Source: Gracilibacillus suaedae (GTDB taxonomy: Bacteria > Bacillota > Bacilli > Bacillales > Amphibacillaceae). From it: a DNA stretch of 64,000 nucleotides. A model generated the notes under the pieces. The model was not told the origin of the DNA and did no database searches. It saw only the letters and a list, made by a program, of their open reading frames with translations. Below are positions 39,015 to 47,662 of this stretch, piece by piece (position 1 is the first letter of the stretch; each line of letters opens with the position of its first letter). The position numbers and the translations under genes are program-made. The DNA lies in contig NZ_JAGFVL010000032.1 in NCBI RefSeq assembly GCF_017599345.1, positions 1-64,000 of the forward strand, read 5' to 3'.

Positions 39015-39058
39015 CAAAATGGATAAAAGTTATTAGTGTTAATAAGGGAGGGCTGTAA

Positions 39059-39643
39059 TTGAAAACCAATTGGAAGTATTTATTACAAATCTTTCTTTCC
39101 TTTTTAAAAATAGGTCCAGTCACTTTTGGTGGTGGATATGCAATGATTCCAATGATCGAAAGGGAAGTAGTAGACAAAAGAAAATGGGTCAAGACGAAAG
39201 ATGTATCTGAAATATTTGCGATTGCAGAATCTGTACCAGGAGCAATTGCTATTAATTCAGCTACGTTTATTGGATACCGCTTAGCAGGAGTTAGAGGTGC
39301 TGTTGTTGCAATGGCTGGTGTCCTTTTACCAACATTTCTTATTGTGGTTGGCCTGAGTATTTTATTCCTTTTTATTAAAGATAATCCGTATGTAGAATCT
39401 GCATTTGTTGGAATTCGAGCAGCAATTGTCGCTTTAATTGCATTTGCAGCTTACAAAATTGGTTTGACGGCTATCTATGACAAAACAACTCTAGTTATTA
39501 CCATTGTTACTGCAGCAATATTATACTTTTTACATCTTCATCCAGTGATCATTATTGTAGGAGGTATTGGCTTAGGGATTGTTGTTGTAAAGGTGAAAAG
39601 CTTATTAGGCTATGCAACACGATTAGAAAGAGATGATAAATAG
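39059..39643 (+). CDS. CHR-family (chromate/sulfate) transporter, first half-protein
   Basis: 194 residues from TTG 39059, six bases after AAGGGAGGG. A short-chain CHR protein: the conserved opening FLKIGPVTFGGGYAMIPMIE, the AIAESVPGAIAINSATFIGY motif, and about five to six hydrophobic segments. Short CHR proteins work as pairs of opposite topology. Characterised members export chromate, a sulfate analogue, and sulfate affects or exchanges with it. It sits between an EIIA/sulfatase gene and the formylglycine-generating enzyme, so sulfate export is my inferred role rather than chromate resistance. Confidence 0.88.
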   Translation: MKTNWKYLLQIFLSFLKIGPVTFGGGYAMIPMIEREVVDKRKWVKTKDVSEIFAIAESVPGAIAINSATFIGYRLAGVRGAVVAMAGVLLPTFLIVVGLSILFLFIKDNPYVESAFVGIRAAIVALIAFAAYKIGLTAIYDKTTLVITIVTAAILYFLHLHPVIIIVGGIGLGIVVVKVKSLLGYATRLERDDK

Positions 39644-39658
39644 GGAGGGGGATTAGCA

Positions 39659-40195
39659 GTGGAACTTTTGGACTTATTTTGGACCTTCTTAATGATTGGG
39701 TTTGTGTCTTTTGGCGGAGGGTATGCGATGATTCCGGTAATAGAGATGGAAGTATCACAACATGGTTGGATGACAACACAAGAATTTACTGATGTAATTG
39801 CAGTTGCTGGAATGTCACCAGGACCGATCGCGACAAACAGTGCTATTTTCGTAGGTTATCAAACAGCAGGATTATCAGGTGCGATTGTGTCAGCGTTTGG
39901 TATGGTTATTCCCTCCTTAATGATTATATTAATTATCGCTACCTTCTTTTTTAAATTTAACGAATTGCCAATTGTAAAATCGGCTTTTTATGGATTGCGA
40001 CCAATAATTACTGGTTTAATTATTTACGCGGCGATACGGTTTGCAATTACCAACAATGTAATAGGTGATTTTTCTTTTCAAACATTTAGTTTATTAATGA
40101 TATGTGTCTTGTCGTTTTTTGCGTTAATGAAATTACGAATGCATCCAATTTATGTAATAGCTTTGGCGGGTTTTTTTGGCGTCGTGTTATACTAA
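39659..40195 (+). CDS. CHR-family (chromate/sulfate) transporter, second half-protein
   Basis: 178 residues from GTG 39659, eight bases after GGGAGGGG. It repeats the CHR signature: FVSFGGGYAMIPVIEMEVSQ, then AVAGMSPGPIATNSAIFVGY with the conserved Pro-Gly pair, and several hydrophobic helices. It starts 15 bases after its partner, so both halves are made together. No chrR/chrB-type regulator or other chromate-resistance gene is nearby; all neighbours concern sulfate-ester cleavage. Confidence 0.88.
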   Translation: MELLDLFWTFLMIGFVSFGGGYAMIPVIEMEVSQHGWMTTQEFTDVIAVAGMSPGPIATNSAIFVGYQTAGLSGAIVSAFGMVIPSLMIILIIATFFFKFNELPIVKSAFYGLRPIITGLIIYAAIRFAITNNVIGDFSFQTFSLLMICVLSFFALMKLRMHPIYVIALAGFFGVVLY

Positions 40196-40226
40196 AATTA
40201 TTGATTTAGGAAAGTGAGGGGTATCG

Positions 40227-41171
40227 ATGGATGAGAAGAAGCGAAGTTGCTGTCAAGTAAGTAGGTCAGACTTTATGTCCTTTAATAAACAAGAGAACGA
40301 TCAAAATATCCAGGAAAATATTGCTAGTGAGGATGGCATGATATTATTAGATGGTGGAGAGTATCTAATGGGTACGGATGATGATGAAGGTTTTAAAACA
40401 GATGGAGAAGGACCTGTCCAAAAAGTAAAGGTAGCTCCTTTCTATATTGATATACATACGGTAACAAATCAGCAATTTAAAAAATTTGTGGATGATACAG
40501 GATACAAAACAGAAGCAGAGCAGTACGGTTGGTCATTTGTCTTTTATCAATTTGTTCCAAAAGATTTCCCAGGAAAACTCCAACAAGTACCGCAAACACC
40601 TTGGTGGCTTGCAACAGAACAAGCGTATTGGTATCAACCAGAAGGAATAGGCTCAACAATTGAAGATCGGATGGATCATCCCGTTATACATGTCTCATGG
40701 AACGATGCAGTAGCCTATTGTAAGTGGGCAGGGAAAAGACTACCAACAGAAAAAGAATGGGAATATGCTGCAAGGGGTAGCTTGGAGCAAAAGAAGTTTC
40801 CTTGGGGCAATGAATTGACGCCGAATGGTGAACATTACTGTAATATTTGGCAAGGAGAATTTCCGCAAAACAATACTGAAGATGACGGATTTATCGGTAC
40901 AGCACCTGCTCAATCTTTTCCTCCTAATGGTTATGGACTATATAATGTATCAGGAAATGTGTGGGAATGGTGTGCTGATACATTTCAAATAGATCGAAAT
41001 GGGAAGATAGATCAGAAACCAGTCAATGGAGATATTTTAAAGGTAATGCGTGGTGGCTCTTATTTATGTCATCATTCCTATTGTAATCGATACCGAGTAG
41101 CAGCTAGAAGTTCCAATACAGTAGATAGTTCTTCAGGGAATATTGGTTTTCGGTGTGTGAAGAGTGTTTAG
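40227..41171 (+). CDS. Formylglycine-generating enzyme (sulfatase activator)
   Basis: 314 residues. The FGE-sulfatase fold is complete: MILLDGGEYLMGTDD, PFYIDIHTVTNQQFKKFVDD, HPVIHVSWNDAVAYCKWAGK, RLPTEKEWEYAARG, NVSGNVWEW, and the active-site stretch GGSYLCHHSYCNRYRVAARS with C281 and C286, equivalent to human SUMF1 C336/C341. GNIGFRCV closes it. The copper/oxygen-dependent FGE converts the Cys of CxPxR to formylglycine, so it should activate the eight Cys-type sulfatases of this locus and implies aerobic use. An N-terminal CC pair (residues 8-9) recalls bacterial FGE tails. No signal peptide, matching cytoplasmic sulfatases. Confidence 0.93.
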   Translation: MDEKKRSCCQVSRSDFMSFNKQENDQNIQENIASEDGMILLDGGEYLMGTDDDEGFKTDGEGPVQKVKVAPFYIDIHTVTNQQFKKFVDDTGYKTEAEQYGWSFVFYQFVPKDFPGKLQQVPQTPWWLATEQAYWYQPEGIGSTIEDRMDHPVIHVSWNDAVAYCKWAGKRLPTEKEWEYAARGSLEQKKFPWGNELTPNGEHYCNIWQGEFPQNNTEDDGFIGTAPAQSFPPNGYGLYNVSGNVWEWCADTFQIDRNGKIDQKPVNGDILKVMRGGSYLCHHSYCNRYRVAARSSNTVDSSSGNIGFRCVKSV

Positions 41172-41223
41172 TAGAAAATATTTCCTTAAGCTTTCTAATC
41201 ATGTAAATAGTTAGCCATTTTTA

Positions 41224-41260
41224 ATAAAAGTCACTCGTATTGTGGGTGGCTTTTATTTCT
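41224..41260 (+). terminator. Terminator after the formylglycine-generating enzyme gene
   Basis: ATAAAAGTCACTC pairs with GGTGGCTTTTAT (G-U pairs included) and is followed by TTCTC. Ends the CHR-FGE unit. Confidence 0.75.
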
Positions 41261-41398
41261 CTAATTAAAATTAAGTAAATTAGAAAAACTATTATTTCTA
41301 TTATGAAATATTAAATCCCAAGAGAGGTGATAGACGATTTGAAAATAGAGGTGATTTATTTAGTAGTAATAGTAAGTGATTGAAAGAGAGGGATCACC

Positions 41399-43255
41399 AT
41401 GAATAAATTATTACAGAAACTGGATCAATGGACAAGTCATATTATGATTCGCCCTAAATTGTTAATTACCTTTTACTTAGTTAGCTTCACACCAATTCTT
41501 TTGGTTTCATACTTCTTTTATATTTCTTCATCACAAACTTTGAAAGATGAATTAGGTAAATATATGGTGGAAACATCTAGACAAGTTGATTTAAGATTAG
41601 ACGCATTTATAGAAGAAATGGAATATCTGGCGTTAAGTATTCAAAACGATCAAGATGTTCAACGTTTTCTGAATTTACAGGACCAAACGGATCCTATGTA
41701 TCTTGATATGCAATTAGATTTACGAGATTTATTAGCGACTACGGTTGATTATCGTGATCATCTATGGTCTGTTTTTGTTGTAAATGACTATGGGAGTATC
41801 TTGTATTATAGCAAACCATCAACTAATCCGTTATTTTCTAGCTGGTGGAGTGCAGTTGAAATTGATGATGCTTTTCTAACTGAAAATCAAATGTACCAAA
41901 AAATAAAAGAAGAGAAAGAGTTTGCTCTCTATCCACCTCACTCGGCAAGCTTTACTAATGATGAGCAAGTTGTGACATTTGGCGGTAGAATGTATCAATT
42001 GACAAAAGAAAAAGGTACTTTACTATTTAATTTTGATCCATCCTTTATATCGCAAATGAGTGATATGGTACAAATAGGTGATACTGGTTTTGTAAGCGTT
42101 TTAACAAGTGGTGATAAACTCTTGTTTGAAAATGAAAATATACCTAGTAGTTTTTTAAAACGACTAAAGGACTTAAATTTAGAAAATCAATATAGTGGTT
42201 ATGGAATTATAAATTTAGAGAATAAGGAAACATTAATTTCGTTCACGACATCTGATAAGACAGGGTGGAAGATATTATCAGTAGTTCCTTTTGAAGAAGT
42301 GTCAGGTAATATAAGTGCAGTAAGGAATAGTATTTATTTTATTGCAACTAATGCAATTCTCTTTGTCATCCTTTTTTCTAAATATTTAAGTCAATTAATA
42401 ACCAATCCATTAGTGGAATTACAGAATTATATGTTGAAAGCTGAGACAGGAGATCTCTCAGTGCGAGTGCCTGTCTTAAGGAGTGACGAATATGGAAAGC
42501 TAACAAAAACATTTAATCGAATGTTGCAAAATTTAGAGAGTTTGAAAAATAGAGTGTATGATTCTAAGATTCAAGAAATTAAATTAAGATTACTGCATCG
42601 AGAATCTGAGTTTAGAGCGTTACAGATGCAGATTAATCCACATTTTTTGTATAACACATTAAATACGATGAAGTGTATCGGAGAAATAAAAGAAATAGAA
42701 GAAGTGACGGAAATGAGTGATGCATTATCATCCATGTTTCAATATAGTATTGATAATCAAAATTATAAAACAATTGAAGAAGAATTAAATCATGTTAATG
42801 CTTATCTTCGCATTATTCAAATTCGTTTTCCTGGGAAAATTCAATATGGCATTAATTGTTCCGGCCATTTACAGAATATTTATATCCTTAAGTTAATATT
42901 ACAGCCATTAGTTGAAAATGCAGTGGAGCATGGAATTATACCAAGTGGCAAACAAGGTACTCTAAACATAACGGTTAGAGAAGACGATGATAAGTACTTA
43001 ACAATTAAAGTAATAGATAACGGTGTTGGGATGTCCCAAGAAAAAATGGAATTACTAAATCGGAAACTGACGTGCCATGAGACAAACGCCTCGAATGAGG
43101 AGTTACCTTCGAATAGTATAGGTCTCTATAATGTTCAACAGAGATTGTTATTTAATTATGAAGGAAAAAGTTTTTTAACGATTGATAGCAAAGAAGGTCA
43201 GGGTACTATCATTACTATAAAAATTCCAATCGAGAATGAAAGGAATGAGCCATAA
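41399..43255 (+). CDS. YesM-type sensor histidine kinase
   Basis: 618 residues: TM1 about 20-42 (LLITFYLVSFTPILLVSYFF), a ~265-residue extracellular Cache-like sensor domain, TM2 about 308-330, HAMP (about 335-385, VPVLRSDEYGKLTKTFNRML), and the His_kinase domain with phospho-H415 in INPHFLYNTLNTM. The HATPase domain has LVENAVEHGI and IDNGVGM. This class senses extracellular oligosaccharide signals in Firmicutes (YesM-like) and phosphorylates an AraC-type response regulator, encoded by the overlapping next gene. The likely target is the ABC importer and sulfatase operon downstream. Confidence 0.92.
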   Translation: MNKLLQKLDQWTSHIMIRPKLLITFYLVSFTPILLVSYFFYISSSQTLKDELGKYMVETSRQVDLRLDAFIEEMEYLALSIQNDQDVQRFLNLQDQTDPMYLDMQLDLRDLLATTVDYRDHLWSVFVVNDYGSILYYSKPSTNPLFSSWWSAVEIDDAFLTENQMYQKIKEEKEFALYPPHSASFTNDEQVVTFGGRMYQLTKEKGTLLFNFDPSFISQMSDMVQIGDTGFVSVLTSGDKLLFENENIPSSFLKRLKDLNLENQYSGYGIINLENKETLISFTTSDKTGWKILSVVPFEEVSGNISAVRNSIYFIATNAILFVILFSKYLSQLITNPLVELQNYMLKAETGDLSVRVPVLRSDEYGKLTKTFNRMLQNLESLKNRVYDSKIQEIKLRLLHRESEFRALQMQINPHFLYNTLNTMKCIGEIKEIEEVTEMSDALSSMFQYSIDNQNYKTIEEELNHVNAYLRIIQIRFPGKIQYGINCSGHLQNIYILKLILQPLVENAVEHGIIPSGKQGTLNITVREDDDKYLTIKVIDNGVGMSQEKMELLNRKLTCHETNASNEELPSNSIGLYNVQQRLLFNYEGKSFLTIDSKEGQGTIITIKIPIENERNEP

Positions 43256-43989
43256 TGTTTAACGTATTGGTTGTAGAAGATGAATTTTGGATGGGGGAAG
43301 GTATGCGAAAGGTAATTAATAAATTGGAATGCCCTTTTGAAGTTAGTGATATTGCTCAGAATGGACATGAGGCATTGTCTAAAATGAATAACGTTAAATT
43401 TGATCTTATAATTACTGATATAAAAATGCCTATTATGGATGGATTAGAATTTATTGAGAGGAAGAATGAGTTGGCTTATCAGCAGCCGGTTGTTATTATT
43501 ACTGGCCATAGTGAGTTTGAGTATGCTCGAAAGGCAATTCGACTTGGAGCCTTTGATTATTTGTTAAAACCAGTCAAGAAGGAAGAGCTAAGCGAAGTCT
43601 TTGAAAATATAGAATCTCAAATCAATGATGACCAACAGCTTAGTATACAAATCAATGAAAATCAGCAAGTTGGGGTAGATGTAATTCAGTATACTATAGA
43701 TTTAATTGATCGAGAATATATGAAAGATCTATCGTTATCCGAAATAGCAGACCAAGTAGGATTTAATGCTTCATACCTTAGTAGATTGTTTAAATTAGAG
43801 ACAGGAATCGGATTTGTACAATACCTACGTGAAGTACGAATGAAACAAGCAAAAGAAATGTTAATTAGGGGAGAAATCACCATTGAAACTATATCAAGAA
43901 AAGTTGGTTTTCAAAGTGAGAAGCATTTCCGTAGAACGTTTAAAAAGGAAGAAGGAGTCACACCTAGTGAATATAGAGATAGGAAGTAA
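43255..43989 (+). CDS. YesN-type response regulator with AraC output domain
   Basis: 244 residues; its ATG overlaps the kinase stop codon by one base (TAATG). Receiver domain with phospho-acceptor D55 in IITDIKMPIMDG and the LLKPVKKEEL lysine. After a short linker it has an AraC DNA-binding domain (about 145-244: LSLSEIADQVGFNASYLSRL, then ISRKVGFQSEKHFRRTFKKE). The receiver-to-HTH linker is much shorter than in typical YesN proteins (about 244 against 350-500 residues). Probably activates the transporter operon beginning at 44123. Confidence 0.92.
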   Translation: MFNVLVVEDEFWMGEGMRKVINKLECPFEVSDIAQNGHEALSKMNNVKFDLIITDIKMPIMDGLEFIERKNELAYQQPVVIITGHSEFEYARKAIRLGAFDYLLKPVKKEELSEVFENIESQINDDQQLSIQINENQQVGVDVIQYTIDLIDREYMKDLSLSEIADQVGFNASYLSRLFKLETGIGFVQYLREVRMKQAKEMLIRGEITIETISRKVGFQSEKHFRRTFKKEEGVTPSEYRDRK

Positions 43990-44035
43990 AAAAAAGTACC
44001 TATGAAAGTAAAAAAACGTGTCTAACATCCAATTT

Positions 44036-44049
44036 AGGAAGCGGTTACA
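44036..44049 (+). promoter_or_regulatory. Candidate cre site before the ABC importer operon
   Basis: AGGAAGCGGTTACA fits 12 of 14 positions of the CcpA consensus. It lies between the response regulator stop and the binding-protein gene, 74 bases before the latter's start. Confidence 0.5.
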
Positions 44050-44122
44050 ATTAAAATGTATCCGGATACAATCGATTCATTTTAAAGATAACGTTGGTTT
44101 TATTAAAAAGGAGGCTATTCCG

Positions 44123-45598
44123 ATGAAGATTAAATGGCTAAGCTTTTCTGTTATTATGTTTGCGTTAATATTATTTCTTTTTGCTTGTAGTAGTGATGAA
44201 ACCACAACTGGTGATAATACCAATAATGATAGTGATTTAAATGAGGAACAAAATAGTGAAGATGGAATTACTTTACGAGTAATGGATTGGGCAGATTCTA
44301 CCAAATATCTAAGGGAAGAATTTCATGAGAAATTTATGGAGAAATATCCTGAAGTTACAAATATTGAATATACGACATTAACACAACAACAATTTACGGA
44401 TACAATTCTTAATGCCATAAGAACTGGAGATGCACCCGATGTCTTTATGGCACCATTAAGTTTTAGTTTACCAGTATTAGTAGAAGAAGGTTGGTTTCAA
44501 CCTTTAGATCCATTAGTAGAAGAAGGGTTCTTTGAAATTTTCAGAGAAGGTCTATTTAAAGAAGGTTTAAATATAGTAGATGGTGAGATTTATACCATAC
44601 CACAACAAATTGCCCAGCCTACTACAATGGTTTTTTACAATAAAGATCTATTCAAAGAAGCAGGACTAGACCCAGAGCAACCTCCTCAAACATATGAGGA
44701 ATTTCGTGACTATGCTCGTCAGATTACAGAAGCGGGTAATGGTGATTTTTATGGACTAATAGAAGGTGGAAAGCAAAGTAATCGCTTTATTTATACAGTT
44801 CAACAATGGGGCTCTTTAAATGGTGCTGGTTTAGCAGATAATTCCCCCGTTAGTAAATTAACCGGAGAAGCTCCATATCATACAGAGGCGATTACAGATA
44901 TTTATGACCTATTCGCTGGATTAGCAGATGATGGTAGTATTCATCCACGTACATCAAGTCTTACTGCACCGGAAGCAAGACAAATTTTTGCTAATGGCGA
45001 AGCAGGTTTTATTATTCAAGGGGCATGGAATATAGGTGTTTGGAATGCCAATAGTCCAGACTTGAATTACGGAGTGATGGCACCTCCAACTCCAACCGGA
45101 GAAAGAAAAGGTTCTATTGATACTGTAGCACAGGTGGGATTTGGTATCTATTCAGAAACAGAACATCCTGAATTAGCTGCTAAATATTTGGAAGAACTTT
45201 ACGGAGGAGATTTTTACCAAAGAAAAGTAGTAGAAAACCAACATAACTATTCTCCGGTAGATGGAGCAATTGAGGAATATGCTTCTGGAGAGTTTTTAGA
45301 ATTTTATGAGCTATATAATGATATTTTAGTTGGTGGTCCTATTCCAGAGGCTGTGAATCTTGATGTCACAACAGTTCTGGGGGAGTATGTTGATGTGACA
45401 CCATCTGCAGCAGAAATTATGCAAGGTGTTGCTATATCAGGCTTACGTGATTATGAACCTATGCTTGAAGACTTGTCAAAACAGACAGATCAAGCTTTAG
45501 AGGATGCTATAAGTGCTGCTCAAGAAGATGGGGCAAATGTGAGTATAGATGATTTTGTTTTTCCTGACTGGGATCCAATGGAAAATTACAATCAATAA
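44123..45598 (+). CDS. ABC sugar importer, lipoprotein solute-binding protein
   Basis: 491 residues from ATG 44123, placed after AAAGGAGG. The first 22 residues are a lipoprotein signal with lipobox LFAC (C22), then an acidic Ser/Asp/Asn linker. The body is a family 1 extracellular solute-binding fold: LRVMDWADSTKYLREEFHEK, GDAPDVFMAP, IPQQIAQPTTMVFYNKDLF, and WNIGVWNANSP. The mature protein is anchored outside the membrane and delivers oligosaccharides to the two permeases that follow. By context the ligand is probably a sulfated oligosaccharide. Confidence 0.92.
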   Translation: MKIKWLSFSVIMFALILFLFACSSDETTTGDNTNNDSDLNEEQNSEDGITLRVMDWADSTKYLREEFHEKFMEKYPEVTNIEYTTLTQQQFTDTILNAIRTGDAPDVFMAPLSFSLPVLVEEGWFQPLDPLVEEGFFEIFREGLFKEGLNIVDGEIYTIPQQIAQPTTMVFYNKDLFKEAGLDPEQPPQTYEEFRDYARQITEAGNGDFYGLIEGGKQSNRFIYTVQQWGSLNGAGLADNSPVSKLTGEAPYHTEAITDIYDLFAGLADDGSIHPRTSSLTAPEARQIFANGEAGFIIQGAWNIGVWNANSPDLNYGVMAPPTPTGERKGSIDTVAQVGFGIYSETEHPELAAKYLEELYGGDFYQRKVVENQHNYSPVDGAIEEYASGEFLEFYELYNDILVGGPIPEAVNLDVTTVLGEYVDVTPSAAEIMQGVAISGLRDYEPMLEDLSKQTDQALEDAISAAQEDGANVSIDDFVFPDWDPMENYNQ

Positions 45599-45622
45599 CT
45601 GTATATAAAGTGAAACTTCGTT

Positions 45623-45752
45623 CAGTGGGGGTTTTTTCCATCCCCCACTGAGCGTTAGTTGAACCAATCGGGCCGTTACTGGCTGTTGGATCTCCCACTT
45701 AGACATGACGTGTTCCCTTATTTCTTGAAGTGGGAGTACTACAGCCAGTTAC
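45623..45752. other. Two large hairpins between binding protein and permease genes
   Basis: The first hairpin is CAGTGGGGG/CCCCCACTG (45623-45650). The second is a two-storey stem: ACTGGCTGT/ACAGCCAGT (45678-45686, 45741-45749) enclosing CTCCCACTT/AAGTGGGAG (45692-45700, 45728-45736). Such structures after a binding-protein gene often stabilise its mRNA and reduce read-through to the permeases. The second resembles the terminal structure of IS605-type elements, so it could be a small mobile relic. Confidence 0.6.
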
Positions 45753-45815
45753 ACTGCGATAAATATTCATGTGGTGGGTAATACATGCCTGCCACATGAA
45801 AAGGAGGTTGGCAAT

Positions 45816-46769
45816 ATGTCAAATACAGAAACGACATTAAATAAACAGAGTGCATTAAATTCAAAGAAAAAAAACAAGAAGAATATTGCATTTTGGTGTT
45901 GGATGTTTGTCTTGCCTAATATGATTTTATTTATCTTATTCCAATTATGGCCGATTGTATCTAGTTGGTTTTATGCGATGTCTAATTGGAATGGTTTAAG
46001 TTCTAGTATTGAATTTATAGGATTAGCAAATTTTAAAGAACTAGTGCAAGATAAATACTTCTGGAATGCTTTTAAAAATGTCTTCATCTATTCATTTGGA
46101 AGTGTTCCATTTCAATTAATACTTGGACTACTTTTTGCAGTAATTCTCAATAATCCGAAATTAAAGTTTGCTAGTGTGTATCGAACGTTTATTTTTCTAC
46201 CAGTAATTACAAGTGCTGCGATTATCGGTATAATTATGAGTTTTATTTGGAGTTCTGATGGAGCAGTAAACTATTTATTGATGCAAATAGGTTTATTAGA
46301 TACTCCAATCGATTTTTTAGGCAGTATGACATGGGCAATGCCGACCGTAATTATGGTATCAATATGGATGAGTACGGGTATTAACATGATATTTTGGTTA
46401 GCTGGTTTACAGGGAATTCCTAAAGAGCTTTATGAAGCGGCATATATGGATGGAGCAGGTCACATTCGAACTTTTTTTTCCATAACATTACCTTTATTAG
46501 TACCCATTGGCGCAGTAATTTTACTATTTAATGTCGCATTTTCGTTAAGAGCTTTTGATTTGATCAAAACATTAACAGATGGTGGACCGTTTTTTGCTAC
46601 AGATGTAGTTTCCACCTATATCTATAGCGCTGCATTTGCAGGTGAGATAGGACAACCCCGGATGGGGTATGGATCGGCAGCAGGTGTATTCTTTGGTTTT
46701 ACTATTGTTTTTCTCATGCTTTTTATACAATATCTACGAAATAAAGTGAAAGCAAATAGTCACGTATAA
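45816..46769 (+). CDS. ABC sugar importer permease 1
   Basis: 317 residues from ATG 45816 (AAGGAGG eight bases upstream; the in-frame GTG 45771 is rejected). Six hydrophobic helices; family signature EAAYMDGAGHIRTFFSITLP, the EAA loop that docks the ATPase. MalF/UgpA-type partner of the permease encoded next. No ATPase gene accompanies them, so a shared MsmX/UgpC-type ATPase elsewhere in the genome is presumably used, as usual for Bacillus sugar importers. Confidence 0.92.
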   Translation: MSNTETTLNKQSALNSKKKNKKNIAFWCWMFVLPNMILFILFQLWPIVSSWFYAMSNWNGLSSSIEFIGLANFKELVQDKYFWNAFKNVFIYSFGSVPFQLILGLLFAVILNNPKLKFASVYRTFIFLPVITSAAIIGIIMSFIWSSDGAVNYLLMQIGLLDTPIDFLGSMTWAMPTVIMVSIWMSTGINMIFWLAGLQGIPKELYEAAYMDGAGHIRTFFSITLPLLVPIGAVILLFNVAFSLRAFDLIKTLTDGGPFFATDVVSTYIYSAAFAGEIGQPRMGYGSAAGVFFGFTIVFLMLFIQYLRNKVKANSHV

Positions 46770-46794
46770 CCTCTCAATCAAAAGGAGTGAAAAT

Positions 46795-47646
46795 ATGAAT
46801 AACAGTTTATCGGTGAGTCGATTTAGCTCGATCTCGAGACTTGTGACACACATTTTTTTAATTGGTATTTGTTTTATTTGGATGTATCCATTTTTATGGA
46901 TGGTGGCATCTTCATTTAAAAGTGATGCAGAGTTTTTTGAAAATGGACTCAGTATTATTCCAAGTTCTTTTAACTTTTCAAATATCACGAGAGCTTGGGA
47001 AACGGCTAATTTTAGTCAATATTTTTTAAACACACTCATCATAACGGCAAGTGTCGTTCTTATCGTATTAATTTCCACATCTGCTTGTGGTTATGCGCTT
47101 GGAAGATTCTCATTTCCTGGCAAAAAAGTCATCTATGTGTTGTTAGTTAGTAGTATGTTTATACCACTTGAGTTTTCGATTATTCCTATTGTTGCATTAA
47201 TTAACGCATTAGGTTTATCCAATACAATGATAGGTGTAATTTTAGCAGAATCTGGTGGAGGACATGTGATGCTTGTGTTGATGTTTGCTGGATTCTTTTC
47301 TCAGATACCAAAAGAAATGGAAGAATCGGCAACTATGGATGGTTGTGGATTTATCAGAACATTCATCCATGTCATGTTGCCTTTATCTAAGCCGATTATC
47401 GGGAGTACGATCATTATGCAAGTTATATTTACATGGAATTCTTTTTTAATACCTCTAATTCTAACATTAAGTAATCCCAGTATACGTCCTTTATCGGTTG
47501 GTTTATATGCATTTCAAGGAGAGAACATAGTTGATTGGACAGGGATTGCAGCTGGTGCAACGATTTCTGTATTACCAGTTATTATTATCTTTTTCTTCTT
47601 GCAAAAATATTTCGTGGAAGGTATTTCTGGAGCAGTAAAAGGATAA
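46795..47646 (+). CDS. ABC sugar importer permease 2
   Basis: 283 residues, MalG/UgpE type with six helices: FIWMYPFLWMVASSFKSDAE, ACGYALGRFSFPGKKVIY, and the EAA-type loop EESATMDGCGFIRTFIHVML. It starts 25 bases after permease 1 and 16 bases ahead of the next sulfatase gene, so import and desulfation genes share a transcript. Confidence 0.92.
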   Translation: MNNSLSVSRFSSISRLVTHIFLIGICFIWMYPFLWMVASSFKSDAEFFENGLSIIPSSFNFSNITRAWETANFSQYFLNTLIITASVVLIVLISTSACGYALGRFSFPGKKVIYVLLVSSMFIPLEFSIIPIVALINALGLSNTMIGVILAESGGGHVMLVLMFAGFFSQIPKEMEESATMDGCGFIRTFIHVMLPLSKPIIGSTIIMQVIFTWNSFLIPLILTLSNPSIRPLSVGLYAFQGENIVDWTGIAAGATISVLPVIIIFFFLQKYFVEGISGAVKG

Positions 47647-47662
47647 CAAAGGAGCTATGATA

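Noticed and set aside
39059-40195. Chromate-resistance operon
   Set aside because: Only the transporter halves are present, without a chromate reductase or regulator, and the surroundings are all sulfate-ester genes; sulfate handling is the better reading.
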